A stretch of 62,000 bases of DNA from Mesostigma viride. Taxonomy: Eukaryota > Streptophyta > Mesostigmatophyceae > Mesostigmatales > Mesostigmataceae. A program made the translations under genes and the position numbers. The stretch lies in contig RPFO01000127.1 of NCBI GenBank assembly GCA_009746045.1, forward strand, positions 400,050-462,049. The letters are read 5' to 3'. Shown here in pieces: positions 9,152 through 18,547 of the stretch (within the stretch, counting starts at the first letter, position 1; each line of letters starts with the position of its first letter). The notes beneath the pieces are model-generated. The model saw nothing but the letters and a program-made list of their open reading frames with translations. It did not search any database and was not told the origin of the DNA.

Positions 9152-10198
9152 TCACGAGGCGAGGAGAGAGAGGATGCGCTCGGTGGATGCGGGAGCCTCA
9201 AGGGCCGGCCTTATGAACTCCCCCATCGCCATCGACTGGTCCGGACCGACACCTTGATCCTTCATCATCTGTTCCAACGACGCCGTGTCGGCATCGTCCA
9301 TCATCGGACCGTCCGCTGCGGACGACATATCGAACGGATAGAACGTGATCTCGTCGAGTTTCGGATCGTTCAGATCCGTCCCCTGGTCCGGCACCCCGGC
9401 CGTCTTGGTGGTTCCCGGGACGATGCCGACGACCGGTAGCCCGAGTTCCTTCCGTATGCTGTTCTGCAACGCCTCGTAGTTGGCGTCACAGTTGACGCCC
9501 CGGAGCCGCTTCTGCTTACACAGAGTCATGTACGCCGACTTTTTGGCCTCCTCGCCTTCTAGAACCTTCTTCGCGGCGACCCCGTCTTTCCAGTCTCGCA
9601 CGAACTGCTCTCTCAGCTCCCGCTCGTGCTGGTTGAACGCGTCCACCTTCTCGAACTTCGCCATGTGTTGCGTCACTCGGAGACCGTTGATGATCCCCCT
9701 CATCTCGGACGCGCACGGCGGCGTCTGGCTCAGACAGGGGTGCGATCCGACACCCTTGGCCAAGATCTGTTCCGCGGTGGGCACAGGGTACCCCGTCGCG
9801 ACCCGCAAGGACCAGTAATCGATCGCGTCGACGACGTTCTTGATCTCCTTCTTCTCCACGACTCCTTCGGCGATCCTCCCCATGACGTTGAGCACGCGTT
9901 CGCCGCACGGCACGGCGTCGTTGCATTCCGAGAGATGCATGCGCAGCGCGACCTCTTGCGGCGAAGGCATCTCCAACTTCCCGCTCTCCTTCGCCTTGGC
10001 CGAGACCTGATCGACCCAGAACCGCACCTGTTCGTCGTCCCCCGCCGGAGACGCGGCCGAGGAGGGGGGCGACGCGTCAGTTGACCCCGCGACGTCAGGC
10101 GACCCGCCGGACGATTTCCGCCATCTCGCAACGGCGTACGCGGTGGACGCGACGAGCGCCAACACGAACGCGAGCATGAATCCCAGAGTCTTGTCCAT
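9152..10198 (-). CDS. Signal-anchored virion-type membrane protein
   Basis: This 348-residue protein opens with MDKTLGFMLAFVLALVASTAYAVARW, an N-terminal hydrophobic anchor followed by basic residues. A Ser/Pro/Ala linker follows (residues about 30-55), then a mostly helical domain with several Cys residues (SECNDAVPCGE, HPCLSQTPPCAS, LRGVNCDAN) that could form disulphides. The C-terminal 80 residues are acidic and probably disordered. No family is recognised. An N-terminal anchor with a cysteine-bearing domain is typical of membrane proteins of large DNA virus particles. It is 34 bases from the DUF5767 gene upstream and 12 bases from the F-box gene downstream, all on the minus strand. Confidence 0.55.
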   Translation of the reverse strand: MDKTLGFMLAFVLALVASTAYAVARWRKSSGGSPDVAGSTDASPPSSAASPAGDDEQVRFWVDQVSAKAKESGKLEMPSPQEVALRMHLSECNDAVPCGERVLNVMGRIAEGVVEKKEIKNVVDAIDYWSLRVATGYPVPTAEQILAKGVGSHPCLSQTPPCASEMRGIINGLRVTQHMAKFEKVDAFNQHERELREQFVRDWKDGVAAKKVLEGEEAKKSAYMTLCKQKRLRGVNCDANYEALQNSIRKELGLPVVGIVPGTTKTAGVPDQGTDLNDPKLDEITFYPFDMSSAADGPMMDDADTASLEQMMKDQGVGPDQSMAMGEFIRPALEAPASTERILSLLAS

Positions 10199-10232
10199 TC
10201 TACTAAGCGTAGACGGAGAATTAAATCCTCCT

Positions 10233-11473
10233 TCAGACTTCCATTTCCACCTTGTGGACGTCGACGTCGGACGCCTTCTTTTTTCGCGTGCCCCTCTTCT
10301 TCTTCGTCGTGCCGTCTAGCTGCACGGTGCGGACGTCGTCGCTGTCCCCCATGACGCTGCCGTTGACGCTCTCGTCGTCGAACTTGCCGTCTAAGGTCTC
10401 GACGATGACGGCGGCCGCGGGACGGGTGGAGCTGAGCGTGTCCTCGACGATGCGGTCGAGCGACGTGAGCGGCGGCGCGTGCGCCCTCGCGCGGGCCCCG
10501 TCCATCATCCCTCCCATGTCGAATCCGGCCGCCATCGGACCCCTCATGACGTACGGTTCCTTCCCCCCGGCCGCGGGCGTGGCGGGGGCTCGAGCAGGCG
10601 GGGGGGCGCGGAGGACCCCGGGTCCATGCTGTTCTTCATCATGACCTTGAGGAGGGACTTCATGAGCTCCGGGTCCTGCTTAGCGATCTCCGACATGGAC
10701 GGGAGTCCCGCGCGCGTGAAACTCGCGGTCATATGGAACATGAGCGCCGAGCCGCCGACCATGAGGATGAGCTCGATCTCGGGCGCCATTGCCACCTTCC
10801 CGCGGTGCTTGTCGTACAGCCGCTCGAACACGTTGTCGTAGTCTCCGATGTTGGCCATGACGCTCTCGGACCACCCGTCGAGTTTCAGGCCGATGGGGTC
10901 GTACCGACTGTTGAGGAATTGGACGGCGCTCGTCCCGGCGACCAGGATCTGCCGCATCATGTTCACCGCGTTCCGACACTCGGCGGCCCGCTCGATCTTC
11001 GAGTACTCGAACCGCATCTCGTCCAAATCGGACCGCATGTCGAACTGAGGGACCTCGAACCCCCTCTCCTTCAGCCTGTGCAGCCGATGCAGGAGGTCGG
11101 TCTTCTCCTTGAAGATCTCCTCGCGCGTCGGTTTGGGCGCCTCGGGGGCACGCGGAGGCGCGTCGTTTCCGACGCCCCCGTCGTCATCGTCAAAGTCCCC
11201 GTCCTCGCCCCCAAAATCGTCGAACGCGAACGAACCGTCGTCCTCGCCGCCCATCGCGTGCGGCGGAGGGGGCGGGGGCGCGAACGGGGACCGGGCCTTG
11301 CGCGGGTTCGCGAGCATCTCGAAGATCTCGTCGCCCCCGCCCCCGCCCCCGCCCCCGCCACTCGGATCGACGTGCCTGGCGCTCGACGGTTCGGGCCTGC
11401 GATGCCCTCCCTTGACGACCGGCATATCGTCTTCGTCTTCGACGATGTCGACCCCCATGAAACGCGCGGCCAT
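10233..11473 (-). CDS. DUF5767-family NCLDV protein, one frameshift
   Basis: This is the clearest marker of a giant virus here. After a disordered acidic, Gly-rich N-terminus comes the conserved core: KTDLLHRLHRLKERG, then DEMRFEYSKIE, FLNSRYDPIGLKLDGWSES, GDYDNVFERLYDK and APEIELILMVGGSALMFHM. I know this pattern from the DUF5767 family of Nucleocytoviricota, whose function is undetermined and probably structural. The frame is lost at the seven-G run 10600-10606 (plus strand), where one base appears missing. The other frame continues smoothly (AAGGKEPYVMRGPM) to a Lys-rich tail ending at 10233, giving about 413 residues in all. The start is placed at 11473 (MAARFMGVDIVED); 11500 is possible. 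The gene is divergent from 11565, with 91 bases between. Confidence 0.75.
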
Positions 11474-11564
11474 GGATTCCGTATACGAACCCGCGCACAT
11501 AACTTTGACTTCGTCTCGAACGCGCCTGCCAAAAAAACCGCCGCCTACTCGTATACGGCCGGAC

Positions 11565-12332
11565 ATGATGAGCGAATTTTTGATAGGTCTCCTGGTCATC
11601 GCGTCGGCGGTGCTGATTTTCCACATCGCGAACAACCGCCACAACGTCTCGCCCGAATCGTCCCCGGACACGCCGGTTGTGTCCTCTGATGCGACAGATG
11701 CCCTCGGGGTCTTGGTGCCGCCGGCGCGTCCCACCCGCCCCCCGCACCGATCCGACGCGGAGGTCGCTGCGGACGAGTATCACAACACGCGCCAGCGGAA
11801 CGTTCTGATGGCGCAGTTGCAAGTCCTCGACGTGCCCCGCGAGATCCTCCTGTCGACCATCCTCGTGAAGCGGCCGGACGAATTCGGGCGCCTGAAGGAC
11901 GTGGACGAGATCTCCGAGGCCCAGTGCAAACTCCCCGAGTCGGAGGTGGCGCGCAGACTCCGAGGCAAGGTCAGTAAGAGCTACCGACTGGGCCCCTTCC
12001 ACGTGGTGTTCGACGACACGGACTCGACCTTTTCGGTGTTGCAACTGATCCCGGAGAACGCGTACCCGAACCCGTCCATCATCCCGATGCCGTCGATCAA
12101 GTACTCGTCCGTGCCCCGACAGACCTACTCCCGCGCGCACATCGACGCGCTCATGACCAACCTGCGACGACAGGCGTCGCCCACGGCCACGAACAAGGAA
12201 TGCGTCGTATCGCGTGGCGATATCGCCCTGGCACTGTTCGAGTCGGTCGACGCGCGCGTGGTGGACAACAAGGTCCGCGGGACCGTGACGAAGCGGAAAC
12301 TGTACGTGTTCCGGACAGGGGAAGGGTACTGA
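11565..12332 (+). CDS. Signal-anchored membrane protein, unknown
   Basis: The 255-residue product begins MMSEFLIGLLVIASAVLIFHIA, a single N-terminal hydrophobic anchor. A Ser/Pro-rich linker and a soluble domain with mixed helix and strand follow (for example RLGPFHVVFDDTDSTFSVLQLIP and KRKLYVFRTGEGY). No family is recognised. The start at 11565 is chosen because it opens the hydrophobic segment. The longer frame upstream overlaps the divergent DUF5767 gene and reads as low-complexity Ser/Pro. A virion membrane location is inferred from the architecture and the neighbouring probable structural genes. Confidence 0.55.
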   Translation: MMSEFLIGLLVIASAVLIFHIANNRHNVSPESSPDTPVVSSDATDALGVLVPPARPTRPPHRSDAEVAADEYHNTRQRNVLMAQLQVLDVPREILLSTILVKRPDEFGRLKDVDEISEAQCKLPESEVARRLRGKVSKSYRLGPFHVVFDDTDSTFSVLQLIPENAYPNPSIIPMPSIKYSSVPRQTYSRAHIDALMTNLRRQASPTATNKECVVSRGDIALALFESVDARVVDNKVRGTVTKRKLYVFRTGEGY

Positions 12333-12374
12333 AACGGTCCTCCGTTATTTATTCTGCACTTATCATTAACACAA

Positions 12375-13945
12375 ATGCCCGTACGAAAGCCCGCATCCGC
12401 GCCATCTAAGAAGCCGCGGGCCGCGACGGCCGCGCGTACTAGGACGAGGAAGAGTCACGTCGCGAGGGCGGGCGAGGTCGAGGGTGTGAGCGACGAAGAG
12501 GTCAATGCCGACCGCGAGGAGCCGGGGTTGAGTATCACCGAAGCGGTCGCGAAAGAGAAGACGCTGAAACGGGCGGCAAATAAAGCCTTCCGCGCCGAAA
12601 CGGATGGCCCCCCTCTTTCGGACGAGCAGCTCGCGATCATGGACAAAAAAATATTGAAAGCGATGGAAAAAGCTGAAAAGGAGGCGGACAGGTGGGACCG
12701 AACCATGAAGAATGTACCAAAGAAACGTAGGAGCATTCACGCCGTGCCCACCCCTAGGGTGGATGTCAAACTGGAGGAACCTGCCGAGTCATTTTACAAC
12801 CCGGCAACGGGTCGCAAAGAGCTCCCGAACAAGTGGGTCGAGTTCAACGAATTGAACGGAATCGATCTCAAGAACAATATTTCAGGATGGTCGAAGGAAG
12901 AAACGGCGCGACGGTTTCGCGAGTTCTCGGAAAAGGTCGATAGGGGGGAGATTGACCTCAACGAGTTGGTGCGCGCAAGGGGCGCCAATTGGAATCGACA
13001 GGTTGGGCCAGGAATGACGAAGGCCACGCAACAGGTACGCCCCCCCTTGGCGGTATGAGAGGGCGTTGGAACAAGGCCATTCGAGAGTTCGAGAATCTAA
13101 CCGGACACAAGAGGGACGAGCTGGTGAAGGATGGCAAGTTACAACTCACGGAGAAGGACTTGAGGACGGCAGGGATGATCGTCAACAAGAACTTCTTCAA
13201 CAACTCGTTCCCGATGCACGAGGTCCTGTTGAGACTCGAAAATGAGGGCGAGGGGTATGCCAACGTTGGCTCAGCGTACGCGCTCGGAAAACACAAAATC
13301 GCCATCAACAAGGACGAATTCGAGAGAGGCGCAGTTGACAAAGACAGGTTTTTGATAGGAGAGGGAAGTCTGATCCGAAACGACGCCCAGCAACTTTTGC
13401 AGACCCTAGCTCATGAGATGGTCCATTCTGCGAACGCGAGATGGGCCCCTGCGACCGACCTGAAATACGACTACCACGGCCCCGATTTCCAACGCCACAA
13501 TCGGCTGTTCAACGGACTCGACACCACTCACGACTACTTCGGCCACGTGATAGAAAAGAATAAGATTCCCTCTTTCGACGAAACGGGAGATTTTTTGGAG
13601 GTGAAATTACCTCCTCGAGGCGCGTCTACCGATAAGTCTCGGTATTACAACAGCACCTTGCCGTACACGCGAGCTGAACTCGAACAAGGCAATCGCGAGG
13701 GGGATCGAATAGGATTGGAGGAGATGCGAAATCGCAGACCGAAGCAGGCCGCACGCATAGAGTCGGGGAGGAAGAAAAGGAAGTCGTCGTACTACCTGCC
13801 CTTGTTCGACCCCGAGGACGAAGACACGCGCGAGAAGAGACTCTACGCCATGGCCGAGGTTTTGGGTCACACGGAACACCCCGTACAAGACCCCATCTCG
13901 AAGATCCAACGCAAGAGGGCTCGTTCTTCTAAATCTCTCAAGTAA
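12375..13945 (+). CDS. SprT-like zinc metalloprotease, one frameshift
   Basis: The C-terminal half contains a zinc-protease site, HEMVH (13412-13426), in TLAHEMVHSANARW, followed by a possible third ligand in YDYHGPDFQRH. This fits the SprT/Spartan-like group, which degrades proteins cross-linked to DNA in cells. The N-terminal part (from MPVRKPASAPSKK) is Lys/Arg-rich and probably nuclear or DNA-associated, followed by helices. The two parts are in different frames that meet at the seven-C run 13040-13046. One missing base would join them into about 523 residues, and no stop interrupts either part. The alternative is two overlapping genes, with the second starting at 12989 or 13056. Substrate and timing are unknown. 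Confidence 0.6.
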
Positions 13946-13955
13946 GTGTGAAGAC

Positions 13956-14746
13956 ATGCCGCGGGCCGTTAAAGGGCACAGGACACGGGCCCCTGTCTTC
14001 AGAACTGCCGGGGGGGTACTGACGCAAGTCATGCCGCTGGTGGACCGCAAGAACATCAACAAGGCGTACCACGCCGCGCAGGACCGGTTGGACGACCCCG
14101 ACATGATACTGCACGAATTGGAACTGCGGAGAATGATCGACGGCCATTGGAACCCGTACGACCGCGTGACGAACGCGTCCGGGGTATCGCGACCTCCGCC
14201 CGACGGTTCCGCGTGGGGTCACCGGTACTTTTACGACCAAGAGGCGGAAAGACTCGCGAGCGACACGTGGGACAAAGGGTGGCGATTCGCGCCCGAGTTC
14301 GTTCGCGGGTCGCGTCACGCGGCGATCGACGTGCACGAAAAGATGCGGGGAATAGCCGCGAAAAGGATGGACAAACGCGCTCTCATCGACAACATGCATC
14401 TCATGTTGCCCACCCCCGACCGCTCCGCCGACCCTTCGGCGCCCGCGCACTCGTACGGCGCCGGACTCCTCGCCGTGGACCGCGCGACGGCCGAGAACAC
14501 GCGTCCCTACCAACGCCCCACCGGATGGGGCGCCCCCTCCCCCCGAACATGTGGGAGGGGGCGTCGGCAGCACCCGAATGGACCGGCCCGAGCGGGTGGG
14601 ATGTCTACTACGGGGACGCCGCGACGAACGGGTGGGACGACGATCACAGTGTTGGACAGACAAAGCGGAGGCGAAAGAGAGCTACGCCCGCGCGCAAGAA
14701 GAAGACGACACCCGTATCTAGCAAACGTAAGAGACGGAATAAATAA
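13956..14746 (+). CDS. Hypothetical basic-tailed protein, one frameshift
   Basis: The gene starts 10 bases after the SprT-like gene. The main part (from MPRAVKGHRTRAPVF) is rich in Trp, His, Arg and Pro with no recognised domain. At the six-C run 14539-14544 one base appears missing. The next frame continues naturally (PNMWEGASAAPEWTGPSGW) and ends in a strongly basic tail with several KRRRK-type clusters, which could act as nuclear localisation or DNA-binding sequence. With the shift the product is about 263 residues. Without it the frame runs on into the antisense region of the next gene. AT-rich sequence (TAAATAAATGCTTTATT) follows the stop and probably carries the 3' end signal. Confidence 0.5.
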
Positions 14747-14774
14747 ATGCTTTATTGATCATCGACATCATCAT

Positions 14775-15994
14775 TCACATCGAGTCTACATCTCCTTGCA
14801 TCAAGGCCAGCGCGCGCTCCCATCCGAGCGGACGCTCGTCGAACTCGGACGCCGGTATCGGCCGGGGGGGACCACGACGCTCGCGGGGGCGGCGAAGACC
14901 GGGGAGGAGGTATCCGGAGGCGGGAAAGGATGCGTCCCCTCCTGTGCGTCAGCCACGCCCGCGGCCAACATCTGCACGAGCTGATACACGGACATTCCCG
15001 GTACCGCGTACGAGACAGGATCGACAAACAGTCGCGAGGCGGACAGCGAGGAGGCGGGTAACTGGTACACGACAGGCGCAGGCGGGGGCGCTCCCCCGAA
15101 CCCTCTCACTTGGTACGAGTCCAGGAGATGCGACACGTAGTTCAGCACCAGTTGTCGATTGCGTATCTGGGTGTCCGACGCCATGACGTCCTCGCCCACC
15201 TCCTTCGACAGCGCCGCCTTGACCATCCCCTTGTAGGTCATGAGGCCGGTGTATCCAGCGTGGGGGTCGACCGCGACCAGCTGGCAAAAGTACGCGTGCC
15301 ACTGGGGGACGTAGTCCCCGTCCAGCATCATCATCGTCTCCCGCCCGGCTTCCCCGTTCTCCGCCAGCTGGATCATCATCTCCACCATCTCGGCCGCCAT
15401 GCGCTCGAGTCCCATGACAAGCGAGGCCTTGTCCTTCTTCGCCTTGACGATCTCGGGATGGCGGAACAGATGGAGGGTCGACCGGCGTTGAAACCCTAAA
15501 CGTTGGACCTGGCGGTCGAGCCGATTCAGCTCGACCTCGTTGAAGGCGTGCCGCGTGACAGGATCCTCGAAGGTCCCGGAATCCAGTATGAATTCCGCGA
15601 GCCTCGGAGCGTCGAACCCAATGACGGTCCTGTCCGGCAACACGAGCTTGAACACGCGGGATTTGTGCGGGAGCGGTTCGAGCATGATCATGTCCTCCTT
15701 GTTTTTCGGGAACAGGGCGACGTGCTTCTTGATGCGCGCGATCGCCTTGGCCCTCGCGAGGAACGTCCTCCTCGCCCATCGCTGGATCTTGCGCGCGGCC
15801 AGCACGGCGACCAGACTGGCTTCCGCCTGCCGCTTGGTGATCCATTTGGGGGTGACGAACCCCAGTTTCGTACACAGCTGACGGATATCGACCACCGTGA
15901 GCGGGGAGAACCGTCTCTTCCCTATACCCTTCACGACCGACGCGTTCAAGGCCAGACTCCGACATATCCTAACAGGAGGTAGTTTTTTCCTCAT
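14775..15994 (-). CDS. IQ-motif and U-box-like protein, one frameshift
   Basis: The protein begins MRKKLPPVRICRSLAL. Residues about 60-80 hold an IQ-like motif (AARKIQRWARRTFLAR). Residues about 125-160 resemble a U-box-like fold without zinc ligands: APRLAEFILDSGTFEDPVTRHAF followed by ELNRLDR. Proteins with this DPxTR segment are frequent in large DNA viruses and may bind ubiquitin-conjugating enzymes, which is inferred. At the seven-G run 14864-14870 (plus strand) one base appears missing. The shifted frame ends more naturally (PASEFDERPLGWERALALMQ) at 14775, giving about 406 residues, whereas the unshifted frame stops at 14801. It is convergent with 13956-14746, with about 28 bases between. 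Confidence 0.5.
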
Positions 15995-16144
15995 TCCCTA
16001 CAGAGCCCCCGGAGAATAATCCGTCGAGAGAGATGATGAGGAGGAGCGAGAGGCGGCTTATCAACCCTTCCGACCGATGTCGGTTAGCCGACACGATCGT
16101 GTTGGAATGGGGTTACAAATATAACCGCCGCGTATATCGAGACG

Positions 16145-16392
16145 ATGGACGATTTTGAGATCGATCGGACGGCCATGGTCAAAATGTTCGAACAACTCGG
16201 CGGGCTACCGTCGGATCTGATCGACGCGCTCAAGGCCGCGGAAACGGACGCGGAGTTCATCGACGCGATCGAAACCATATCCCGACGGCGGTTATCGCCC
16301 CCCGCCGGCGCCCCGCACCCACCCCCACCCCCAAACCCCAGAAAATGTGGCGCAAAATGGCGACGTTGAGAGCCAGGAGACGTTGTAAATAA
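16145..16392 (+). CDS. Small basic-tailed protein, one frameshift
   Basis: The ATG at 16145 opens MDDFEIDRTAMVKMFEQLGG, an acidic helical start. At the six-C run 16298-16303 one base appears missing. The shifted frame continues as a Pro/Arg-rich linker and ends in KMWRKMATLRARRRCK with a stop at 16390, about 82 residues. The unshifted frame stops at 16369 after a proline run. No family is recognised. It is convergent with the 16414-17223 gene, and AT-rich sequence (AATAACTTTATTTATC) lies between the stops. Confidence 0.45.
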
Positions 16393-16413
16393 CTTTATTT
16401 ATCCGAATATGTA

Positions 16414-17223
16414 TCACAAAAGGTCCAAGTTCATGGCGGACTCGTGAGGACCGTTCACCACTATCAAATGGGCGATGGCGGAGGCCACCGCGTGGAACGG
16501 CGTCAACCCGCTGGCATGTTGGTACACGTCCTTGGCGACCCCGAGTATGGCGTTCACGAGGGCTTCCGCGACTTCGCGCGTGACCCCCTTGGCCTGCACC
16601 ATGGACGCGACGTGCACTAGGGAGCAGACGGCGACCACGTCCACGTCGGCGGCGTGCATGGCGGTGGCGAGGGCGAGTCGCAAGAGAGCGGAGTCGACGG
16701 GGTCGTCGCTTTGAGCTCTGCGTACGAAGTGCGACGCGAGCGTTTGCAAGACCCCGACTTGATCGACTTCCGCTACAAACTCGGACAACCGCGAGTCATG
16801 AAACAGGGCGACGGCGGAGTCAAAGTCCCCCGCGCGCTTCGAGAAGTCCGGCGCCGGCGCCTCGCCGTCTCGACGATCGTGGATTTCGGCGTCGACGGCG
16901 GCGTACAGGTCCCTCCACTGCGAGGGGGATATCGACATCCCGTCGAAACCGGACAGGTATTGCAAGGACGTTGAGCGGGCGACGGCGAACACCGGACACC
17001 CGTACTGTTCTCGCGCCTCTTTCGGGAACAGCAGAGCCCCGAGACACGCCCTGTGTAATTCGGCGACGTACGACTGCGGCACGTTTAACGGACAGGACTT
17101 GAGCGCGTACTTGCCCAATTCCTCGACCATGGGCTGCAAGTAATCCGGGTCGACGACGGACCCTTCCATCATCATTTTGAACCGGGACAGGTTGGCGTGG
17201 AGGTTTCGGTCGATGCGCAACAT
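16414..17223 (-). CDS. Hypothetical viral protein (269 aa)
   Basis: The soluble 269-residue product starts at 17223 (MLRIDRNLHANLSRF). A longer frame to 17307 exists but would overlap the divergent gene at 17283. The sequence is helical, with an Ala/Val-rich C-terminal half (LALATAMHAADVDVVAVCSLVH) that may form a helical repeat or a partly buried core rather than membrane segments. I recognise no domain. The short divergent spacing to 17283 suggests a shared compact promoter. Confidence 0.5.
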   Translation of the reverse strand: MLRIDRNLHANLSRFKMMMEGSVVDPDYLQPMVEELGKYALKSCPLNVPQSYVAELHRACLGALLFPKEAREQYGCPVFAVARSTSLQYLSGFDGMSISPSQWRDLYAAVDAEIHDRRDGEAPAPDFSKRAGDFDSAVALFHDSRLSEFVAEVDQVGVLQTLASHFVRRAQSDDPVDSALLRLALATAMHAADVDVVAVCSLVHVASMVQAKGVTREVAEALVNAILGVAKDVYQHASGLTPFHAVASAIAHLIVVNGPHESAMNLDLL

Positions 17224-17282
17224 GTTGGAGACAGAACGCTCGCCATGGGCTCTCGTTCGCCTTTTATAGCATCGGTATAGGA

Positions 17283-17747
17283 ATGGAAACACCGACACGA
17301 CCGACACCGACGGTCACGAACGATTTGAAACCGCCCCGGATCGAGTCGTTCCAATCCGCGCCGCCCGCCACGCCTCCGCCGACGTCCGTACTGTACTTGT
17401 CGTTCGGCGGAGGGTACCGCGTCGCGAACCTCTTGTTCTTCCCTGTCATCTTCGCCGTCTTGGCGTTTTTCGTGGATAGGGCCCTCGTGCGACGCGTGAA
17501 CAAGGAGAACCACCGGACGTTCCAATTCCTTCGCGCTCTGCCACACGTTTTGTACGGAATCGTGACGTGCGTGATCTTCGTCCCCGACTGGATCCGCGCG
17601 GGGTGGTTGCGCGCGTCGGCGTCCATCGCGATCGTTCTATACGTCAAGCTGGCGGTCTCCGCCTTCTACACGTCGGTGACGTCTCACGTGCTCCAGCGAC
17701 TCCAGACGCGCTCCGTCGTGCGCGACGCGCAGACCGACGCGAAATAA
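17283..17747 (+). CDS. Multi-pass membrane protein (154 aa)
   Basis: Residues 1-40 are Pro/Thr-rich and probably disordered. Three hydrophobic segments then follow: about 45-66 (VANLLFFPVIFAVLAFFV), about 84-104 (LPHVLYGIVTCVIFVPDWI) and about 110-132 (ASIAIVLYVKLAVSAFY). The short C-terminus is polar. The start at 17283 gives METPTRPTPTV; the divergent neighbour starts 59 bases away. Small multi-pass proteins of this kind are found in the internal membrane of large DNA viruses, but I recognise no family. Confidence 0.55.
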   Translation: METPTRPTPTVTNDLKPPRIESFQSAPPATPPPTSVLYLSFGGGYRVANLLFFPVIFAVLAFFVDRALVRRVNKENHRTFQFLRALPHVLYGIVTCVIFVPDWIRAGWLRASASIAIVLYVKLAVSAFYTSVTSHVLQRLQTRSVVRDAQTDAK

Positions 17748-17765
17748 TTCTCTCCCCATCCGTCA

Positions 17766-17905
17766 ATGACGTCCCTTCTCCGCTGTTTCCGGCCACGCCA
17801 AGTGCACGCGAACAAGAACGAGGGGACCGTGATCGCGGGGTCGCTCCTCCCGCCGGATCTCGTCGCCGACGCGTCGAAATCCTCGAAAAAAGGCTCGCGG
17901 CTTAA
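17766..17905 (+). CDS. Very small basic protein, probable frameshift
   Basis: The ATG at 17766 opens MTSLLRCFRPRQVHANKNEG 18 bases after the preceding stop. At the six-A run 17886-17891 one missing base would end the protein naturally as KKRLAA with a stop at 17903-17905, about 46 residues, just before the ATG at 17914. Without the shift the frame runs to 18056 through low-complexity Pro/Ser sequence. No function is recognised, and the call rests on spacing and frame logic. Confidence 0.3.
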
Positions 17906-17913
17906 ACCACACG

Positions 17914-18105
17914 ATGCCAACGCACACCCGCTTCCATCCGGACACCCTGGCCGCCCACTCCCGCTTCCTGGACCCTCTTCCTACATGGACGCCTCCCGGC
18001 ACGGTCACATTACAAGCCCCTCGCTTATCAGTTCCCAATCGAACCGAGATGAGTGAGCGAAAAAAAACGGATAAGATCCATTCATTGACAGGGGTTAATA
18101 TGTAA
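17914..18105 (+). CDS. Small hypothetical protein (63 aa)
   Basis: The frame from ATG 17914 (MPTHTRFHPDTLAAHSRFLD) to 18105 has 63 residues, polar and basic, with a Lys-rich C-terminal segment. It would begin 8 bases after the stop proposed for the previous small gene and end 13 bases before the gene at 18119. No family is recognised. Tight packing on the same strand is the main support. Confidence 0.3.
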   Translation: MPTHTRFHPDTLAAHSRFLDPLPTWTPPGTVTLQAPRLSVPNRTEMSERKKTDKIHSLTGVNM

Positions 18106-18118
18106 ATCTGTTGTATAC

Positions 18119-18538
18119 ATGTCTCCCGAAGTGCGCGACTTGGAACTAGAAGAACTGCACAGCGCCCAGTCGTCGTACATGAAGGAGGTCGGGGGGAGGA
18201 GAGAGGCGGTCGTGGGCAGTGCGGGGGGGATAAAAGGCTCGTTCTTGCTGGACGAGAAGCACCGCAAGGTCATCGTGGTGAAGGAGTGGACCAAATGGGA
18301 ACAAGGGGTGTCTGAACTTGCTCATTACAAAACGGAGTACCCAGGATACACTCTCGAGCTGCACCTGTTTCGGGGAAGCGGCTCTACAAACATGCCCCCC
18401 TCCTATCTGCAATTCGTCCGGTTCGTGTGCAAGAGTCACCGATTCCGAGTGACCATCCACAAGGGCGCGGTTTTCCCGCTTTCCACCCCGTGGTGGAAAA
18501 CCTCCCACCTTTGTTGTTTTAAGCCGTCATTTGGATAA
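18119..18538 (+). CDS. Degenerate PD-(D/E)XK-like protein
   Basis: The 139-residue product follows an AT-rich leader (TTAATATGTAAATCTGTTG). Residues about 50-85 (KVIVVKEWTKWEQGVSELAH and the next LELHLF) align with the nuclease half of the 7305-7937 protein (KLIVEVKGFQRWMEGVGQLV and its RLHLF). The catalytic acid of EVK is Val here (V53-V54-K55), and the upstream Asp position is not conserved (F42). It has no MSV199-like module. I infer a related fold that has probably lost nuclease activity, perhaps a binding or inhibitory partner. It is convergent with the glycosyltransferase gene, 9 bases between the ends. Confidence 0.45.
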   Translation: MSPEVRDLELEELHSAQSSYMKEVGGRREAVVGSAGGIKGSFLLDEKHRKVIVVKEWTKWEQGVSELAHYKTEYPGYTLELHLFRGSGSTNMPPSYLQFVRFVCKSHRFRVTIHKGAVFPLSTPWWKTSHLCCFKPSFG

Positions 18539-18547
18539 ACCCGCCAC

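Noticed and set aside
8006-9155. Arg-rich frames overlapping the F-box gene
   Set aside because: They are shadows in other frames of a GC-rich gene.
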